A stretch of DNA of 64,000 nt from Pseudomonas lini (GCF_964063345.1 NZ_OZ061318.1:2852001-2916000); one strand, 5' to 3'; shown: positions 17,861 to 28,148, numbered from the stretch's first letter. Notes: generated from the sequence alone by a model not told the origin. A program made the numbers and translations.

Positions 17861-20140
17861 CTATTTGCGCAACAGGCGCAAACCGTTGAACACCACCAAC
17901 AGGCTAACGCCCATGTCGGCGAACACCGCCATCCACATGGTGGCGATCCCGGCGAAGGTTACCCCAAGAAAGATCGCTTTGATGACCAATGCCAGGGCAA
18001 TGTTCTGTTTGAGGATATTCGAGGTCTGCCGCGACAGGCGGATGAAAGCAGGGATTTTGCGCAGATCGTCGTCCATCAGGGCGACATCAGCGGTTTCAAT
18101 AGCGGTGTCGGTGCCGGCGGCCGCCATGGCGAAACCGATCTCGGCTCGCGCCAGTGCCGGGGCGTCGTTGATGCCATCGCCAACCATCCCGACCCGATGG
18201 CCCTGGGCATACAGCCTTTCGATGGCTTGCAGCTTATCGGTCGGCAACAGATCGCCCTGCGCCTGATCGATGCCCACGTGGGCGGCGATGGCCTGAGCGG
18301 TGTGAACGTTGTCGCCGGTCAGCATCAAGGTTTTGATGCCCAGCTCATGCAATTGCTGGATCGCCTCGCGACTGGAGGCTTTCACGGTGTCTGCCACGGC
18401 GAACAAGGCCAATGGGCCGGATTTGTCGAGCAACAGCACCACCGACTTGCCCTGTTTCTCCAGCGCAAACAGTTTCTCTTCCAGCGCTGGCGAGCACAGG
18501 CCCAAATCTTCCACCAGGCGGTGGTTGCCCAAGTGGTAGAGCTCACCGTTGATCTCGCCGCGCACGCCACGCCCCGGCAAGGCTTCGAAGTTATCCACAA
18601 TCAGCGGCGCGCGTTGGTTTTCCGTAACTGCATTCACCACTGCATTGGCGATGGCCAGCGACACAGGGTGATCCGAACGAGTGGCCAGCGCCGCCGCAAT
18701 GGCCGGGGCTATTTCATCAGCGATTGGGTCGAGGGACAGATAGTCGGTCTGCACCGGTTTGCCGTGAGTGAGGGTGCCGGTCTTGTCGAGGGCCAGGTAA
18801 TCGAGTTTGTGGCCGTGTTCCAGGTAAACGCCGCCCTTGACCAGAATCCCTTTGCGCGCCGCTGCCGCGAGGCCGCTGACGATGGTCACCGGGGTGGAAA
18901 TCACCAAGGCACACGGGCAGGCGACTACCAGCAACACCAGCGCCCGGTAGATCCAGTCGAACCACAGCGCATCCATGAACAGTGGCGGAATCACCGCCAC
19001 GGCCAGGGCCAGGATGAACACCGCCGGGGTGTAGATTTTCGAGAAGGCGTCGACGAAACGCTGGGTCGGAGCGCGAGCACCCTGAGCCTGTTCCACGGCG
19101 TGGATAATCCGCGCCAGGGTCGAATTGCTCGCCGCTGCGGTTACCGTGTATTCCAGCGAACCGGACTGGTTGATGGTGCCGGCGAACACCTTGTCGCCGA
19201 TGGTTTTCTCCACCGGCAGGCTTTCACCGGTGATCGGCGCCTGATCGATGGTCGAGTTGCCGGACAGCACTTCGCCGTCCAGACCGATCCGTTCGCCGGG
19301 ACGCACCCGCACCCGCGCACCCAGTTCGATGTTTTTAACCGGTTGTGCGACCCAACTGCCGTCGGCCTGCTGCACCGTAGCTTGCTCGGGGGTCATCTGC
19401 ATCAGCCCGCCGATGGCATTGCGTGCCCGGTCCAGAGACCTGGCTTCGATCAACTCGGCCACGGTGAACAGGAACATCACCATCGCCGCTTCCGGCCATT
19501 GGCCGATCAGGATCGCGCCGGTCACCGCGATGCTCATCAGTGCGTTGATGTTCAGGTTGAGATTTTTCAGGGCGATCCAGCCCTTTTTGTAAGTGCCGAG
19601 GCCACCGCTGAGGATCGAGACCAGCGCAATAACCGCCACCACCCAGTTTGGCGCCGCATTGGTGAAGTGGATAAGCTCGGCGGCCAGCGCCCCGACGCCG
19701 GACAGCGCCAGCGGCCACCAGGGCTTTTTCGCAGGTTCAGGGCTCGACGCCGGCGCTTCAGCGCCCTGCTCTATCGGCACGGCGTGCATGCCGAGGGACT
19801 TGATCGCGTCGATGATCGGCGTGGTGTTTGGCAGGTCATGGGTCACGCCCAACACCCGGTTGATCAGGTTGAATTCCAGTTGCTGCACACCCGACAGCTT
19901 CCCGAGTTTGTTCTGGATCAGCGTCTGCTCGGTCGGGCAATCCATGGCCTCGATGCGGAAACTGCTCAACCGCGCACCGGCGGTCGGCGTCTCGCTCAAC
20001 ACAATCCGCGAAGGTGCCGCTGCTTTGGAGGAACAGCAGGAATCCCCGTGGCTTCCATGGCCATGTTGGGGCACAGGCTGCAGCTTGTGGCTGTGATCGT
20101 GCCCGGTCTCGGGTTTGTGGGTGTGAAGAGAATCGCTCAT
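17861..20140 (-). CDS. cadA: Zn/Cd/Pb-translocating P1B-type ATPase
   Basis: A 759-residue inner-membrane pump that exports Zn, Cd and Pb. Residues 1-40 are rich in His and end in Cys-Cys (HGSHGDSCCSS). A heavy-metal-associated domain follows around C68 (MDCPTEQT, a single-cysteine variant). Transmembrane metal motif CPC is at 408-410, the phosphorylated Asp at 452 in DKTGTLT, and the hinge GDGINDAP near the end. It is divergent from cadR, whose operator lies in its promoter. Confidence 0.95.
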   Translation of the reverse strand: MSDSLHTHKPETGHDHSHKLQPVPQHGHGSHGDSCCSSKAAAPSRIVLSETPTAGARLSSFRIEAMDCPTEQTLIQNKLGKLSGVQQLEFNLINRVLGVTHDLPNTTPIIDAIKSLGMHAVPIEQGAEAPASSPEPAKKPWWPLALSGVGALAAELIHFTNAAPNWVVAVIALVSILSGGLGTYKKGWIALKNLNLNINALMSIAVTGAILIGQWPEAAMVMFLFTVAELIEARSLDRARNAIGGLMQMTPEQATVQQADGSWVAQPVKNIELGARVRVRPGERIGLDGEVLSGNSTIDQAPITGESLPVEKTIGDKVFAGTINQSGSLEYTVTAAASNSTLARIIHAVEQAQGARAPTQRFVDAFSKIYTPAVFILALAVAVIPPLFMDALWFDWIYRALVLLVVACPCALVISTPVTIVSGLAAAARKGILVKGGVYLEHGHKLDYLALDKTGTLTHGKPVQTDYLSLDPIADEIAPAIAAALATRSDHPVSLAIANAVVNAVTENQRAPLIVDNFEALPGRGVRGEINGELYHLGNHRLVEDLGLCSPALEEKLFALEKQGKSVVLLLDKSGPLALFAVADTVKASSREAIQQLHELGIKTLMLTGDNVHTAQAIAAHVGIDQAQGDLLPTDKLQAIERLYAQGHRVGMVGDGINDAPALARAEIGFAMAAAGTDTAIETADVALMDDDLRKIPAFIRLSRQTSNILKQNIALALVIKAIFLGVTFAGIATMWMAVFADMGVSLLVVFNGLRLLRK

Positions 20141-20170
20141 TGGTCGCGTCCATGAAGGTGCCTGTTGCCA

Positions 20171-20201
20171 AGTAAAGACCCTGTAGCCACTATAGGGTCA
20201 A
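20171..20201 (-). promoter_or_regulatory. MerR-type cadA promoter with CadR operator
   Basis: Reading the minus strand, TTGACC (20201-20196) and TTTACT (20176-20171) are separated by 19 bases, the overlong spacer typical of MerR-family activated promoters. The dyad GACCCTGTAG-CCA-CTATAGGGTC (20177-20199 on the plus strand, 9 of 10 pairs matching) fills that spacer. CadR bound here would twist the DNA when loaded with metal and switch on cadA. Confidence 0.85.
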
Positions 20202-20224
20202 GCACCCTTTTGGAGATTGTCGCG

Positions 20225-20674
20225 ATGAAAATCGGAGAACTGGCGAAACTCACCGACTGCGCCGTGGAAACCATTCGCTACTACGAGCGCGAAAACCTGC
20301 TGCCGGAGCCCGCCCGCAGCGACGGCAATTACCGCGTCTACACCCAGGCCCACGCCGAGCGCCTGACTTTCATCCGCAACTGCCGCACCCTGGACATGAC
20401 CCTCGAGGAAATCCGCAGCCTGCTGGCCCTGCGCGACAGCCCGCAGGACCAATGCGAAAACGTCAACGCGTTGATCGACGAACACATCCACCATGTGAAG
20501 GCCCGGATCGATGGTTTGCTGGCCTTGCAGACACAACTGCTCGACCTGCGCCAACGCTGCAGCGAAGGGCCGGATATCGATCAGTGCGGGATTTTGCAGC
20601 GGTTGGAAGTGAGCGGCGGGGTTGTGGCGACGGAGGTTGAGCATTCCCATGTCGGGAGAAGCCACGGCCACTAA
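20225..20674 (+). CDS. cadR: MerR-family metal-responsive regulator CadR
   Basis: A 149-residue regulator. The N-terminal winged helix starts MKIGELAKLTDCAVETIRYY, the classic MerR opening. Metal-binding cysteines are seen in QDQCENVN, QRCSEGPDIDQC, and a His-rich tail ends EHSHVGRSHGH, as in CadR of P. putida. It sits head to head with cadA. I start at ATG 20225 because the MerR domain begins there; the longer frame from 20165 would read through the operator. Confidence 0.92.
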   Translation: MKIGELAKLTDCAVETIRYYERENLLPEPARSDGNYRVYTQAHAERLTFIRNCRTLDMTLEEIRSLLALRDSPQDQCENVNALIDEHIHHVKARIDGLLALQTQLLDLRQRCSEGPDIDQCGILQRLEVSGGVVATEVEHSHVGRSHGH

Positions 20675-20689
20675 GAACACCACAAATCC

Positions 20690-20782
20690 CCTGTGGGAGC
20701 GGGCTTGCCCGCGATAGCGGTTTGTCAGTCACATCAATGTTGGATGTGACGCCGTCATCGCGGGCAAGCCCGCTCCCACAGG
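20690..20782. repeat. REP doublet
   Basis: Two standard REP units in inverted order surround a small dyad GTCACATC-AATGTTG-GATGTGAC. It lies between convergent cadR and thyA. Confidence 0.92.
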
Positions 20783-20797
20783 TTCAGTCGTTGATCT

Positions 20798-21769
20798 TCA
20801 GACCGCCATCGGCGCGGTCATCGGCGCGTGGTGCTCATAGCCTTCCAGCGAGAAATCGCTCGGCTCGATCTGCTCCAGCCATTCCGGCTGATAAATACCA
20901 GTCTTGGCAAACTCCGGCACGCGGTCGGAAATCACCAGTTTCGGCATCGGGAACGGCTCGCGCTTGAGCTGCTCGTTGAGCATGTCCAAATGGTTTTCGT
21001 AGACGTGGGCGTCGCCGATGAAATAGGTGAACCAGCGCGGTGTGTAACCGGTCAGGCGACCGATCAGGCTCAGCAGCGCGGCGCCTTCGGTGAGGTTAAA
21101 CGGCGTGCCCAGGCCCAGATCGTTGGAGCGGATGTAGAGGGTCAGGGAGATTTCCTTGGTCTCGACATTCGGGTGGAACTGGTACAGCAAGTGGCACGGC
21201 GGCAGGGCCATTTCGTCGAGCTGGGCAACGTTCCAGCCGTGGAACAGGATGCGACGGCTGCCCGGGTCCTTGATGATGGTGTCGACGCACTGGCGGATCT
21301 GGTCGATCGCCTTGTACAGCACCACATAGGCCTGACCGTCTTCTTCGCCTTCGGCAATTTGACGATAACCCTGGCTCAGGGTCTGCTCGATGGCCGCCTG
21401 GTTGCTGACCGGGATCTGCTTGTACGCCGGCCATTTGCGCCATTGCACGCCGTAGATCTCGCCGAGGTCGTCTTCGCCCTGACGGAACGGGTTGGCCAGC
21501 CACTGGGCGTTTTCGTTGGCGTTCTGGTCCCAGACCTTGCAGCCCAGCGCACGGAATTCGGCGGCGTTGTTCACCCCACGCAGAAAACCGCACATCTCGC
21601 CGATGGCGGATTTGAAAGCCATCTTGCGAGTGGTGATCGCCGGGAAACCTTCCTGCAGATCGAAGCGCAGCATCGCGCCCGGAAAGCTGATGGTGTTCAC
21701 GCCCGTGCGGTTGGCCTGTTTGGTGCCGTTCTTGATGACGTGGGCGACCAGTTCGAGATATTGCTTCAT
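20798..21769 (-). CDS. thyA: thymidylate synthase
   Basis: Methylates dUMP to dTMP using methylene-tetrahydrofolate. The protein is 323 residues, longer than the 264 of E. coli ThyA because of an insertion of about 50 residues in the small-domain region (around [20 protein letters not shown]); I recall the same length in P. putida. The nucleophile Cys is in [11 protein letters not shown], and dUMP-binding RR is in GSRRILF. It is 64 bases downstream of lgt and probably cotranscribed. Confidence 0.96.
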   Translation of the reverse strand: MKQYLELVAHVIKNGTKQANRTGVNTISFPGAMLRFDLQEGFPAITTRKMAFKSAIGEMCGFLRGVNNAAEFRALGCKVWDQNANENAQWLANPFRQGEDDLGEIYGVQWRKWPAYKQIPVSNQAAIEQTLSQGYRQIAEGEEDGQAYVVLYKAIDQIRQCVDTIIKDPGSRRILFHGWNVAQLDEMALPPCHLLYQFHPNVETKEISLTLYIRSNDLGLGTPFNLTEGAALLSLIGRLTGYTPRWFTYFIGDAHVYENHLDMLNEQLKREPFPMPKLVISDRVPEFAKTGIYQPEWLEQIEPSDFSLEGYEHHAPMTAPMAV

Positions 21770-21833
21770 GAATTACCTGTGTCCTTGAACCCGGGGCCAA
21801 AGCCCCCGGGGTTCGAATTTTAACGCCTGCTTC

Positions 21834-22640
21834 TTATACAGCGGCCGCCGGGGTCGCCGGGGCGCGTCGATAAGCCAGCCAGATCAGGAACAAACCGCCG
21901 ACGATCATCGGTACGCACAGCACCTGGCCCATGGTCAGCCAGTTCCAGGCCAGATAGCCCAGTTGCGCATCCGGCACGCGAACAAATTCGACGATGAAAC
22001 GGAAGATGCCATAGAACAGCGCGAACATCCCGGACACCGCCATGGTCGGCCGCGGCTTGCGCGAGAACAGCCAGAGGATCGCGAACAGCGCCACGCCTTC
22101 CAGCGCGAACTGATACAGCTGCGACGGATGACGCGCCAGCTGCGCCGGATCGGTCGGGAAGACCATCGCCCACGGCACGTCGGTCGCCTTGCCCCACAAC
22201 TCAGCATTGATGAAGTTACCGATACGCCCGGCACCCAGGCCAATCGGCACCATCGGCGCGACGAAGTCCATCAGCTGGAAGAACGACTTGTCATTCTTTT
22301 TACCGAACCACAGCGCCGCCAGCATCACGCCGATAAATCCGCCGTGGAACGACATGCCGCCCTTCCACACTTCGAAAATCAGCAGTGGGTTGGCGATGTA
22401 GGCGTTCAGGTCGTAAAACAGCACATAACCCAAACGGCCGCCGACGATGACACCCATCGACATCCAGAACACCATGTCGGAGAGTTTCTCTTTGCTCCAG
22501 GTCGGGTCGAAGCGGTTCAGCCGACGGGACGCCAACAGCCATGCACCGCCGATGCCGATCAGGTACATCAGGCCGTACCAGTGGATTTTCAGCGGACCGA
22601 TGGCCAGGGCCACCGGGTCGATCTGCGGGTAAGGCAGCAT
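21834..22640 (-). CDS. lgt: prolipoprotein diacylglyceryl transferase
   Basis: Inner-membrane enzyme that attaches diacylglycerol from phosphatidylglycerol to the Cys of prolipoproteins. The 268-residue protein has seven or so hydrophobic segments. The essential motif HGGFIG is present in [13 protein letters not shown], and the Lgt signature lies in [17 protein letters not shown]. It precedes thyA and follows the TauE gene, matching the order I recall in P. aeruginosa. Confidence 0.97.
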   Translation of the reverse strand: MLPYPQIDPVALAIGPLKIHWYGLMYLIGIGGAWLLASRRLNRFDPTWSKEKLSDMVFWMSMGVIVGGRLGYVLFYDLNAYIANPLLIFEVWKGGMSFHGGFIGVMLAALWFGKKNDKSFFQLMDFVAPMVPIGLGAGRIGNFINAELWGKATDVPWAMVFPTDPAQLARHPSQLYQFALEGVALFAILWLFSRKPRPTMAVSGMFALFYGIFRFIVEFVRVPDAQLGYLAWNWLTMGQVLCVPMIVGGLFLIWLAYRRAPATPAAAV

Positions 22641-22722
22641 TGCGACTCCTCCTTAGAGTTGAAACCTTCAAATTCCCGGGCGACGCTGTCACGCCAGGAT
22701 TAAGCCAGGATTGCGCGATGCG

Positions 22723-23505
22723 TCAGAGCAGGAAGCTCAAGCCGACGCAAAACAGCAAAGCGGCAAACAGTCTTTTTAGCAAACGCGGCGACAGCCTGTG
22801 GGCCAGTCGCGCACCGAGGCGGGCGAAAACCATGCTGGTCAGGGCGATCCCCAGCAGCGCCGGCAAATAAACAAAACCGAGACTATGGGCCGGCAGCAGT
22901 GGATCGTGCCACCCCAGAATCATGAAACTTAATGCACTGGCCAGGGCGATTGGCAGGCCACAGGCCGACGAAGTGGCCACCGCCTGCTGCATTGGCACGC
23001 TGCGCCAGGTCAGGAACGGCACGGTCAACGAGCCGCCGCCAATCCCGAAAATCGCTGAGGCCCAGCCGATCACGCTGCCAGCCACGGTCAGACCGACTTT
23101 ACCGGGCACCGTTCGGCTGGCCTTGGGCTTGAAGTCCAAAGCGAGTTGAACGGCGATGATCAGCGCAAATACACCAATGATCTTCTGCAAATGCGGCCCG
23201 GAAATCGCTTCGGCAGTCAGCGCGCCGAAACCGGCACCGATCAGAATGCCCAGCGTCATCCAGGCAAAAATCGGCCAACGCACGGCGCCGCGGCGATGGT
23301 GCTCGCGAACCGCATTGACCGACGTAAAGATGATTGTCGCCAGCGAGGTGCCGACTGCCAGATGCGTCAGGATCGACGCATCAAATCCCTGCAAGGTGAA
23401 ACTGAACACCAGCACCGGGACAATGATGATCCCGCCGCCTACCCCGAACAGCCCGGCCAGCACGCCCGCACAGGCGCCCAGCGCCAGATAGAGCAGAAAT
23501 TCCAT
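22723..23505 (-). CDS. TauE/SafE-family membrane permease
   Basis: A 260-residue inner-membrane protein of about eight helices. It opens with GLFGVGGGIIIVPVLV, and the internal repeat IFGIGGGSLTVPFL near residue 160 gives the two-fold GxGGG pattern of TauE/SafE anion exporters. The substrate is not known; sulfite or organosulfur anions are family examples. I use the ATG at 23505, where the first helix begins, rather than 23523. It lies 82 bases upstream of lgt, on the same strand. Confidence 0.88.
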   Translation of the reverse strand: MEFLLYLALGACAGVLAGLFGVGGGIIIVPVLVFSFTLQGFDASILTHLAVGTSLATIIFTSVNAVREHHRRGAVRWPIFAWMTLGILIGAGFGALTAEAISGPHLQKIIGVFALIIAVQLALDFKPKASRTVPGKVGLTVAGSVIGWASAIFGIGGGSLTVPFLTWRSVPMQQAVATSSACGLPIALASALSFMILGWHDPLLPAHSLGFVYLPALLGIALTSMVFARLGARLAHRLSPRLLKRLFAALLFCVGLSFLL

Positions 23506-23639
23506 GGCCGCATCCCCAAGCATCCCGAATCAGGAGCGGCATGGTAACGGAAGCATGGCCTCTGGCTCCACTGTGGATGGCGATGGATCGATGAGCGATG
23601 TCTGCGTAGAGTGAGCAAAAAACACACAAGGACCACCTT

Positions 23640-24386
23640 ATGTGCCTGATTGTTTTTGCCTGGCGGCCGGGTCATGCCCAGCCACTGATCGTGGCGGCCA
23701 ACCGCGACGAATTCTATGCCCGGCCCAGCCTGCCCCTGGCGCAATGGCCGCAAGCCCCGCACGTGTACGCCGGTCGCGACCTTGAGGCTGGCGGTACGTG
23801 GCTCGGTGTCGGCGCCAACGGGCGCTTCGCCGCGCTGACCAACATCCGTGATCCCCTCCAGCCACCGGCGCGCAAATCGCGAGGCGAACTGGTGGCGCAG
23901 TTTCTCAGCGGGGACATGTCGATTGACGACTACTTGAGCGACGTTGTTGCACGTTCGCTGGAATATGCCGGGTTTAACCTGCTGATCGGCAATACCAATG
24001 AGCTATGGCACTTCAATGCCCGTGAGACAGAGGCAGTCATGCTCAAACCTGGGGTTTATGGCCTATCGAACGCGGGGCTGGATACGCCGTGGCCAAAAGT
24101 GCTCAAGGCCAAGGCAGCATTGAGCGAAGTGTTGGGCGATCCGCAGCCACAGGCGCTATTGGCCTTGCTGAGCGACCCGCAGACGGCGCCACTTGCCGAA
24201 CTGCCGGACACTGGCGTGGGGCAAGCTACCGAGACGTTGTTGTCGAGCGTATTTATCAAGAGCCCGACTTATGGGACACGGGCGAGCACGGCGTTGATTG
24301 TTCAGGCGGAGGGGGGACGGCATATGGTCGAAAGGAGTTTCGGGCCGTATGGGGGGCATTTGGGGGAAGTGGAAGTCAGGATTTAA
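23640..24386 (+). CDS. NRDE/TANGO2-family protein
   Basis: A 248-residue cytoplasmic protein starting MCLIVFAWRP with the family-defining ANRDEFYARP at about residues 20-29. A Cys at position 2, found in this family, could be exposed after Met removal. Relatives have been linked to haem trafficking in animals, but the bacterial role is not settled. It is divergent from the TauE gene and convergent with ptsP. The gene's last 100 bases are G-rich. Confidence 0.9.
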   Translation: MCLIVFAWRPGHAQPLIVAANRDEFYARPSLPLAQWPQAPHVYAGRDLEAGGTWLGVGANGRFAALTNIRDPLQPPARKSRGELVAQFLSGDMSIDDYLSDVVARSLEYAGFNLLIGNTNELWHFNARETEAVMLKPGVYGLSNAGLDTPWPKVLKAKAALSEVLGDPQPQALLALLSDPQTAPLAELPDTGVGQATETLLSSVFIKSPTYGTRASTALIVQAEGGRHMVERSFGPYGGHLGEVEVRI

Positions 24387-24408
24387 TTTTGTACTGTCTG
24401 GACTGGCC

Positions 24409-24505
24409 CCATCGCAGGCAAGCCAGCTCCCACAGGTTTTGGTGTTGATCACAAATCTGTGAGTCGACCCAAGTTCCTGTGGGAGCTGGCTTGCCTGCGA
24501 TGAGG
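24409..24505. repeat. REP doublet, variant subtype
   Basis: ATCGCAGGCAAGCCAGCTCC and the inverse GGGAGCTGGCTTGCCTGCGA. Both units carry the same two changes from the standard REP, so the pair belongs to one variant subfamily. It separates convergent NRDE and ptsP genes. Confidence 0.9.
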
Positions 24506-24516
24506 CCATCAGCCTT

Positions 24517-26796
24517 TTAAAGGGTTTTAACCGAAGCCGGATTAATCATCCGCGCCAGCCCAAGGTTCTTCAGCGCCAACTGCAGCGAGCTGTGGATAAC
24601 TTGCGGGTTGTCGATGGTCATCAGCTCAGCCAGCAACTCCTTGGCCTTGCTCAGATTGATCTGACGCAGCATCCACTTCACTTTCGGCAGGTTGGTGGCG
24701 TTCATCGACAGGCTGTCGAAACCCATCGCCATCAACAACACCGCCGCCGCCGGGTCACCGGCCATTTCGCCGCAGATACTCACAGGCTTGCCTTCGGCAT
24801 GAGCGTCACGCACCACGCTCTGAAGGGCTTGCAGCACCGCTGGGTGCAGGTAGTCGTAGAGATCGGCCACCCGCGGGTTGTTGCGGTCCACGGCCAGCAG
24901 ATACTGGGTCAGATCGTTGGAACCGACCGACAGGAAGTCCACTTGCCGCGCCAGTTCCTTTGTCTGATACACCGCCGCCGGAATCTCGATCATCACGCCA
25001 ATCGGCGGCATGGGCACGTCGCAGCCTTCGTCGCGCACTTCGCCCCAGGCCCGATGAATCAGGTGCAGGGCTTCTTCCAGTTCATGGGTGCCGGAAATCA
25101 TCGGCAGCAAAATACGCAGGTTGTTCAGGCCCTCGCTGGCCTTGAGCATGGCGCGGGTTTGAACCAGGAAAATCTCCGGGTGATCGAGGGTCACACGAAT
25201 GCCACGCCAGCCGAGGAACGGGTTGTCTTCCTTGATCGGGAAGTACGACAGCGCCTTGTCGCCGCCGATGTCCAGGCTGCGCATGGTCACCGGTTGCGGA
25301 TGGAACGCGGCGAGCTGCTCGCGATAGATTGCCAGCTGCTCCTTTTCGCTCGGGAAGCGCTGATTGATCATGAACGGCACTTCGGTGCGGTACAGACCCA
25401 CGCCCTCGGCACCGCGCTTCTGCGCCCGTGCCACGTCCGCCAGCAGGCCAGTGTTGACCCACAGCGGCATGCGGTGACCGTCGACCGTTATGCACGGCAG
25501 GTCCCGCAGTGCATCCAGGCCGAGGGCCAGTTGCTTCTCTTCCTCGACCACCTCGGCGAACTGCTTGCGCAGCACATCACTCGGGTTGGTATAGACCTCA
25601 CCGTGGTAGCCGTCGACGATCATCTGGATGCCGTCGACCTTGGAGTACGGCAAGTCGACCAGGCCCATCACCGTCGGGATGCCCATGGCGCGCGCCAGGA
25701 TCGCCACGTGGGAGTTGCCGGAACCGAGTACCGACACCAGACCGACCAGCTTGCCTTCCGGCACCTCGCCGAGCATTGCCGGCGTCAGTTCTTCGCTGAC
25801 CAGAATGGTGTTGTCGGGGTAGACCAGCGTCTGCTGCCGCTCTTCCTGCAGATAAGCCAGCAAGCGCCGACCGAGGTCTTTGACGTCCGAGGCGCGCTCA
25901 CGCAGGTAGGCGTCGTCCATCAATTCGAAACGGTTGACGTGTTCGGTGACCACCTGACGCAACGCACCCTGGGCCCACTGACCGGTCTTGATCACCGTGG
26001 TGATTTCGCTGCCGAGCGAGGCATCGTCGAGCATCATCAGGTAAACGTCGAACAGCGCCCGCTCTTCAGGCCGCAGCTGGGTCGCCAGTTTGGCGGACAA
26101 GGCTCGCATGTCGGCGCGCACGCCCTCGATGGCAGTTTTGAACAGGCCAAGTTCCGCGTTGATGTCGGTGATGGTCTTGTCCGGCACCACGTCCAGGTCG
26201 GCCGGCGGCAGCATGACGACCGCGGTTCCGACCGCCGCGCCCGGTGAGCCCGGTACACCGACGAACTTTGCTTCCTGGATACCTTTGCCCTGACGGCCCA
26301 GGCCACGGATCGAGCCGGTGGCCTCGGCGTGGGCGATAACGCCGGCAAGTTGCGCGCTCATGGTCACGAGGAAGGCTTCTTCACCTTCATCGAACTGGCG
26401 GCGTTCTTTTTGCTGAATGACCAACACGCCGACGACGCGACGGTGGTGAATGATCGGCGCCCCGAGGAACGAGGCGTAGCGCTCTTCACCGGTCTCGGCG
26501 AAGTAACGGTAGCGCGGGTGATCCGCGGCGTTTTCGAGGTTCAGGGGTTCTTCACGCGTGCCGACCAGGCCGACCAGACCTTCGTTGGGTGCCATGCTGA
26601 CTTTGCCGATCGAGCGCTTGTTCAAGCCCTCGGTGGCCATCAGCACGAAGCGGTTGGTCTCTGGGTCAAGCAGGTAGACCGAGCAGACCTGGCTGCCCAT
26701 GGCCTCTTTGACGCGCAACACAATAATCCCCAACGCCGCCTTGAGATCCTTGGCGGAGTTAACTTCCTGGACGATCTTGCGCAGCGTATTGAGCAT
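24517..26796 (-). CDS. ptsP: PTS-Ntr enzyme I (phosphoenolpyruvate-protein phosphotransferase)
   Basis: Takes phosphate from PEP to start the regulatory nitrogen PTS chain (to PtsO and PtsN encoded elsewhere). The 759-residue protein has an N-terminal GAF domain (about 1-160, with VCSVYLLDPETNRFVLMAT), the phosphohistidine domain with GSGNSHVAILARA, and the PEP-binding barrel with RTEVPFM and SVGSNDLTQYLLAVDR. The GAF domain distinguishes it from sugar-PTS EI. It lies 22 bases after rppH on the same strand. Confidence 0.96.
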   Translation of the reverse strand: MLNTLRKIVQEVNSAKDLKAALGIIVLRVKEAMGSQVCSVYLLDPETNRFVLMATEGLNKRSIGKVSMAPNEGLVGLVGTREEPLNLENAADHPRYRYFAETGEERYASFLGAPIIHHRRVVGVLVIQQKERRQFDEGEEAFLVTMSAQLAGVIAHAEATGSIRGLGRQGKGIQEAKFVGVPGSPGAAVGTAVVMLPPADLDVVPDKTITDINAELGLFKTAIEGVRADMRALSAKLATQLRPEERALFDVYLMMLDDASLGSEITTVIKTGQWAQGALRQVVTEHVNRFELMDDAYLRERASDVKDLGRRLLAYLQEERQQTLVYPDNTILVSEELTPAMLGEVPEGKLVGLVSVLGSGNSHVAILARAMGIPTVMGLVDLPYSKVDGIQMIVDGYHGEVYTNPSDVLRKQFAEVVEEEKQLALGLDALRDLPCITVDGHRMPLWVNTGLLADVARAQKRGAEGVGLYRTEVPFMINQRFPSEKEQLAIYREQLAAFHPQPVTMRSLDIGGDKALSYFPIKEDNPFLGWRGIRVTLDHPEIFLVQTRAMLKASEGLNNLRILLPMISGTHELEEALHLIHRAWGEVRDEGCDVPMPPIGVMIEIPAAVYQTKELARQVDFLSVGSNDLTQYLLAVDRNNPRVADLYDYLHPAVLQALQSVVRDAHAEGKPVSICGEMAGDPAAAVLLMAMGFDSLSMNATNLPKVKWMLRQINLSKAKELLAELMTIDNPQVIHSSLQLALKNLGLARMINPASVKTL

Positions 26797-26818
26797 GGCT
26801 CGGGGTCGAACTCCGTCG

Positions 26819-27298
26819 TCAGTCGCGCGCTAAAAGGCGCGGGGCAAGCTCTTTGAGAGCGCGGCGATAAACCTCGCGCTTGAATGTCACCACCTGGCCC
26901 AACGGATACCAATAACTGACCCAGCGCCAGCCATCGAATTCCGGTTTACCGGTCAAATCCATCCGCACCCGCTGCTCGTTGGAGATCAGGCGCAGGAGAA
27001 ACCATTTCTGCTTCTGGCCGATGCACAGTGGTTGGCTGTGCGTCCTGACCAGACGTTGCGGCAAACGATAGCGCAACCAGCCCCGGGTGCAGGCGAGTAT
27101 TTCAACATCTTCGCGCTCCAGGCCCACTTCTTCGTTCAACTCGCGGTACAAGGCGTCTTCCGGCGTCTCCTGGGGGTTGATCCCTCCCTGTGGAAACTGC
27201 CAGGCATCTTGATTGATACGGCGAGCCCATAGCACCTGGCCGGCATCATTCGTCAGAATGATCCCGACATTGGGGCGGAAACCATCGGGGTCGATCAC
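26819..27298 (-). CDS. rppH: RNA pyrophosphohydrolase
   Basis: Nudix enzyme that removes pyrophosphate from the 5' end of mRNA and so triggers decay. The 159-residue protein reads [16 protein letters not shown] after a GTG start, and the Nudix box [17 protein letters not shown] continues into NEEVGL. The GTG at 27298 is chosen because the family starts at this Ile-Asp; an ATG 20 codons upstream has no family-like sequence after it. It is the promoter-proximal gene of the rppH-ptsP unit. Confidence 0.95.
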   Translation of the reverse strand: MIDPDGFRPNVGIILTNDAGQVLWARRINQDAWQFPQGGINPQETPEDALYRELNEEVGLEREDVEILACTRGWLRYRLPQRLVRTHSQPLCIGQKQKWFLLRLISNEQRVRMDLTGKPEFDGWRWVSYWYPLGQVVTFKREVYRRALKELAPRLLARD

Positions 27299-27441
27299 GG
27301 CAACAACCTCGCAAACGCATGTCGTCGCATTGTTCCACAAAGGTTGTGAAAGCAGCAACGAGCCGACCTACCTTATGTGCACTCTTGTGAAAAGTCCGTA
27401 TTCTGGACACCTTTCTACAGACTTTTCAGCGAGTAACTGCA

Positions 27442-28098
27442 ATGCGGCTGGCTTTATTCGACTTGGACAACACGCTTCTGGGCGGTGACAGTGACCACGC
27501 CTGGGGCGATTATCTGTGCGAACGCGGTTTCCTCGACGCCGTCGCCTACAAGGCACGCAACGACGAGTTCTATCAGGATTACCTGGCCGGCAAGCTGGAT
27601 AACGACGCGTACCTGAACTTCTGCCTGGAAGTTCTCGGCCGCACCGAGATGGCCACGCTGGATCAATGGCACCTGGACTACATGCGCGACTGCATCGAAC
27701 CGATCGTGCTGCCCAAGGGCCTCGAACTGTTGGCTAAACACCGTGAGGCCGGCGACAAACTGGTGATCATCACCGCCACCAATCGCTTTGTGACCGGACC
27801 GATTGCCACGCGTTTAGGCGTCGAAACCCTGATCGCCACCGAATGCGAAATGATCGACGGCCGTTACAGCGGGCGCAGCACCGATGTTCCGTGCTTCCGT
27901 GAAGGCAAGGTGACCCGGTTGATTCGTTGGCTGGAAGAGACTGGCCACAACCTGGAAGACAGCTATTTCTACAGCGATTCGATGAATGACTTGCCGTTGC
28001 TGGAACAGGTGGCGAATCCGATTGCTGTTGATCCGGACGTGAATCTGCGGGCCGAGGCTGAAAAGCGTGGTTGGCCGGTGATCAGCCTGCGCGACTAA
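27442..28098 (+). CDS. HAD-IB family phosphatase
   Basis: A 218-residue cytoplasmic hydrolase. Motif [14 protein letters not shown] at residues 5-17, the Thr motif IITATNRF, and motif [13 protein letters not shown] are all present; the cap is helical, as in the SerB-like subgroup. The natural substrate is not determinable from sequence; phosphoserine or another small phosphomonoester is possible. It is divergent from rppH. A strong terminator follows. Confidence 0.88.
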   Translation: MRLALFDLDNTLLGGDSDHAWGDYLCERGFLDAVAYKARNDEFYQDYLAGKLDNDAYLNFCLEVLGRTEMATLDQWHLDYMRDCIEPIVLPKGLELLAKHREAGDKLVIITATNRFVTGPIATRLGVETLIATECEMIDGRYSGRSTDVPCFREGKVTRLIRWLEETGHNLEDSYFYSDSMNDLPLLEQVANPIAVDPDVNLRAEAEKRGWPVISLRD

Positions 28099-28148
28099 AA
28101 GCTGTCTCAATGCCCACAGTGGTTGCCGCCCCCCTGTGGGCGAGCTTT
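28097..28148. terminator. bidirectional terminator
   Basis: GCCCACAG (28112-28119) pairs with CTGTGGGC (28134-28141), and outer AAAGCT (28098-28103) pairs with AGCTTT (28143-28148). It lies exactly between the convergent phosphatase and DUF2269 genes, touching both stop codons. Confidence 0.6.

Noticed and set aside
18197..20155. A 652-residue reading frame antisense to cadA
   Set aside because: Shadow of cadA, which carries all ATPase motifs; the antisense protein is low-complexity and rich in Arg, Gln and His.
21787..21814. GC-rich hairpin between lgt and thyA as a terminator
   Set aside because: The adjacent T run is on the wrong side for minus-strand transcription, and the genes are likely cotranscribed.
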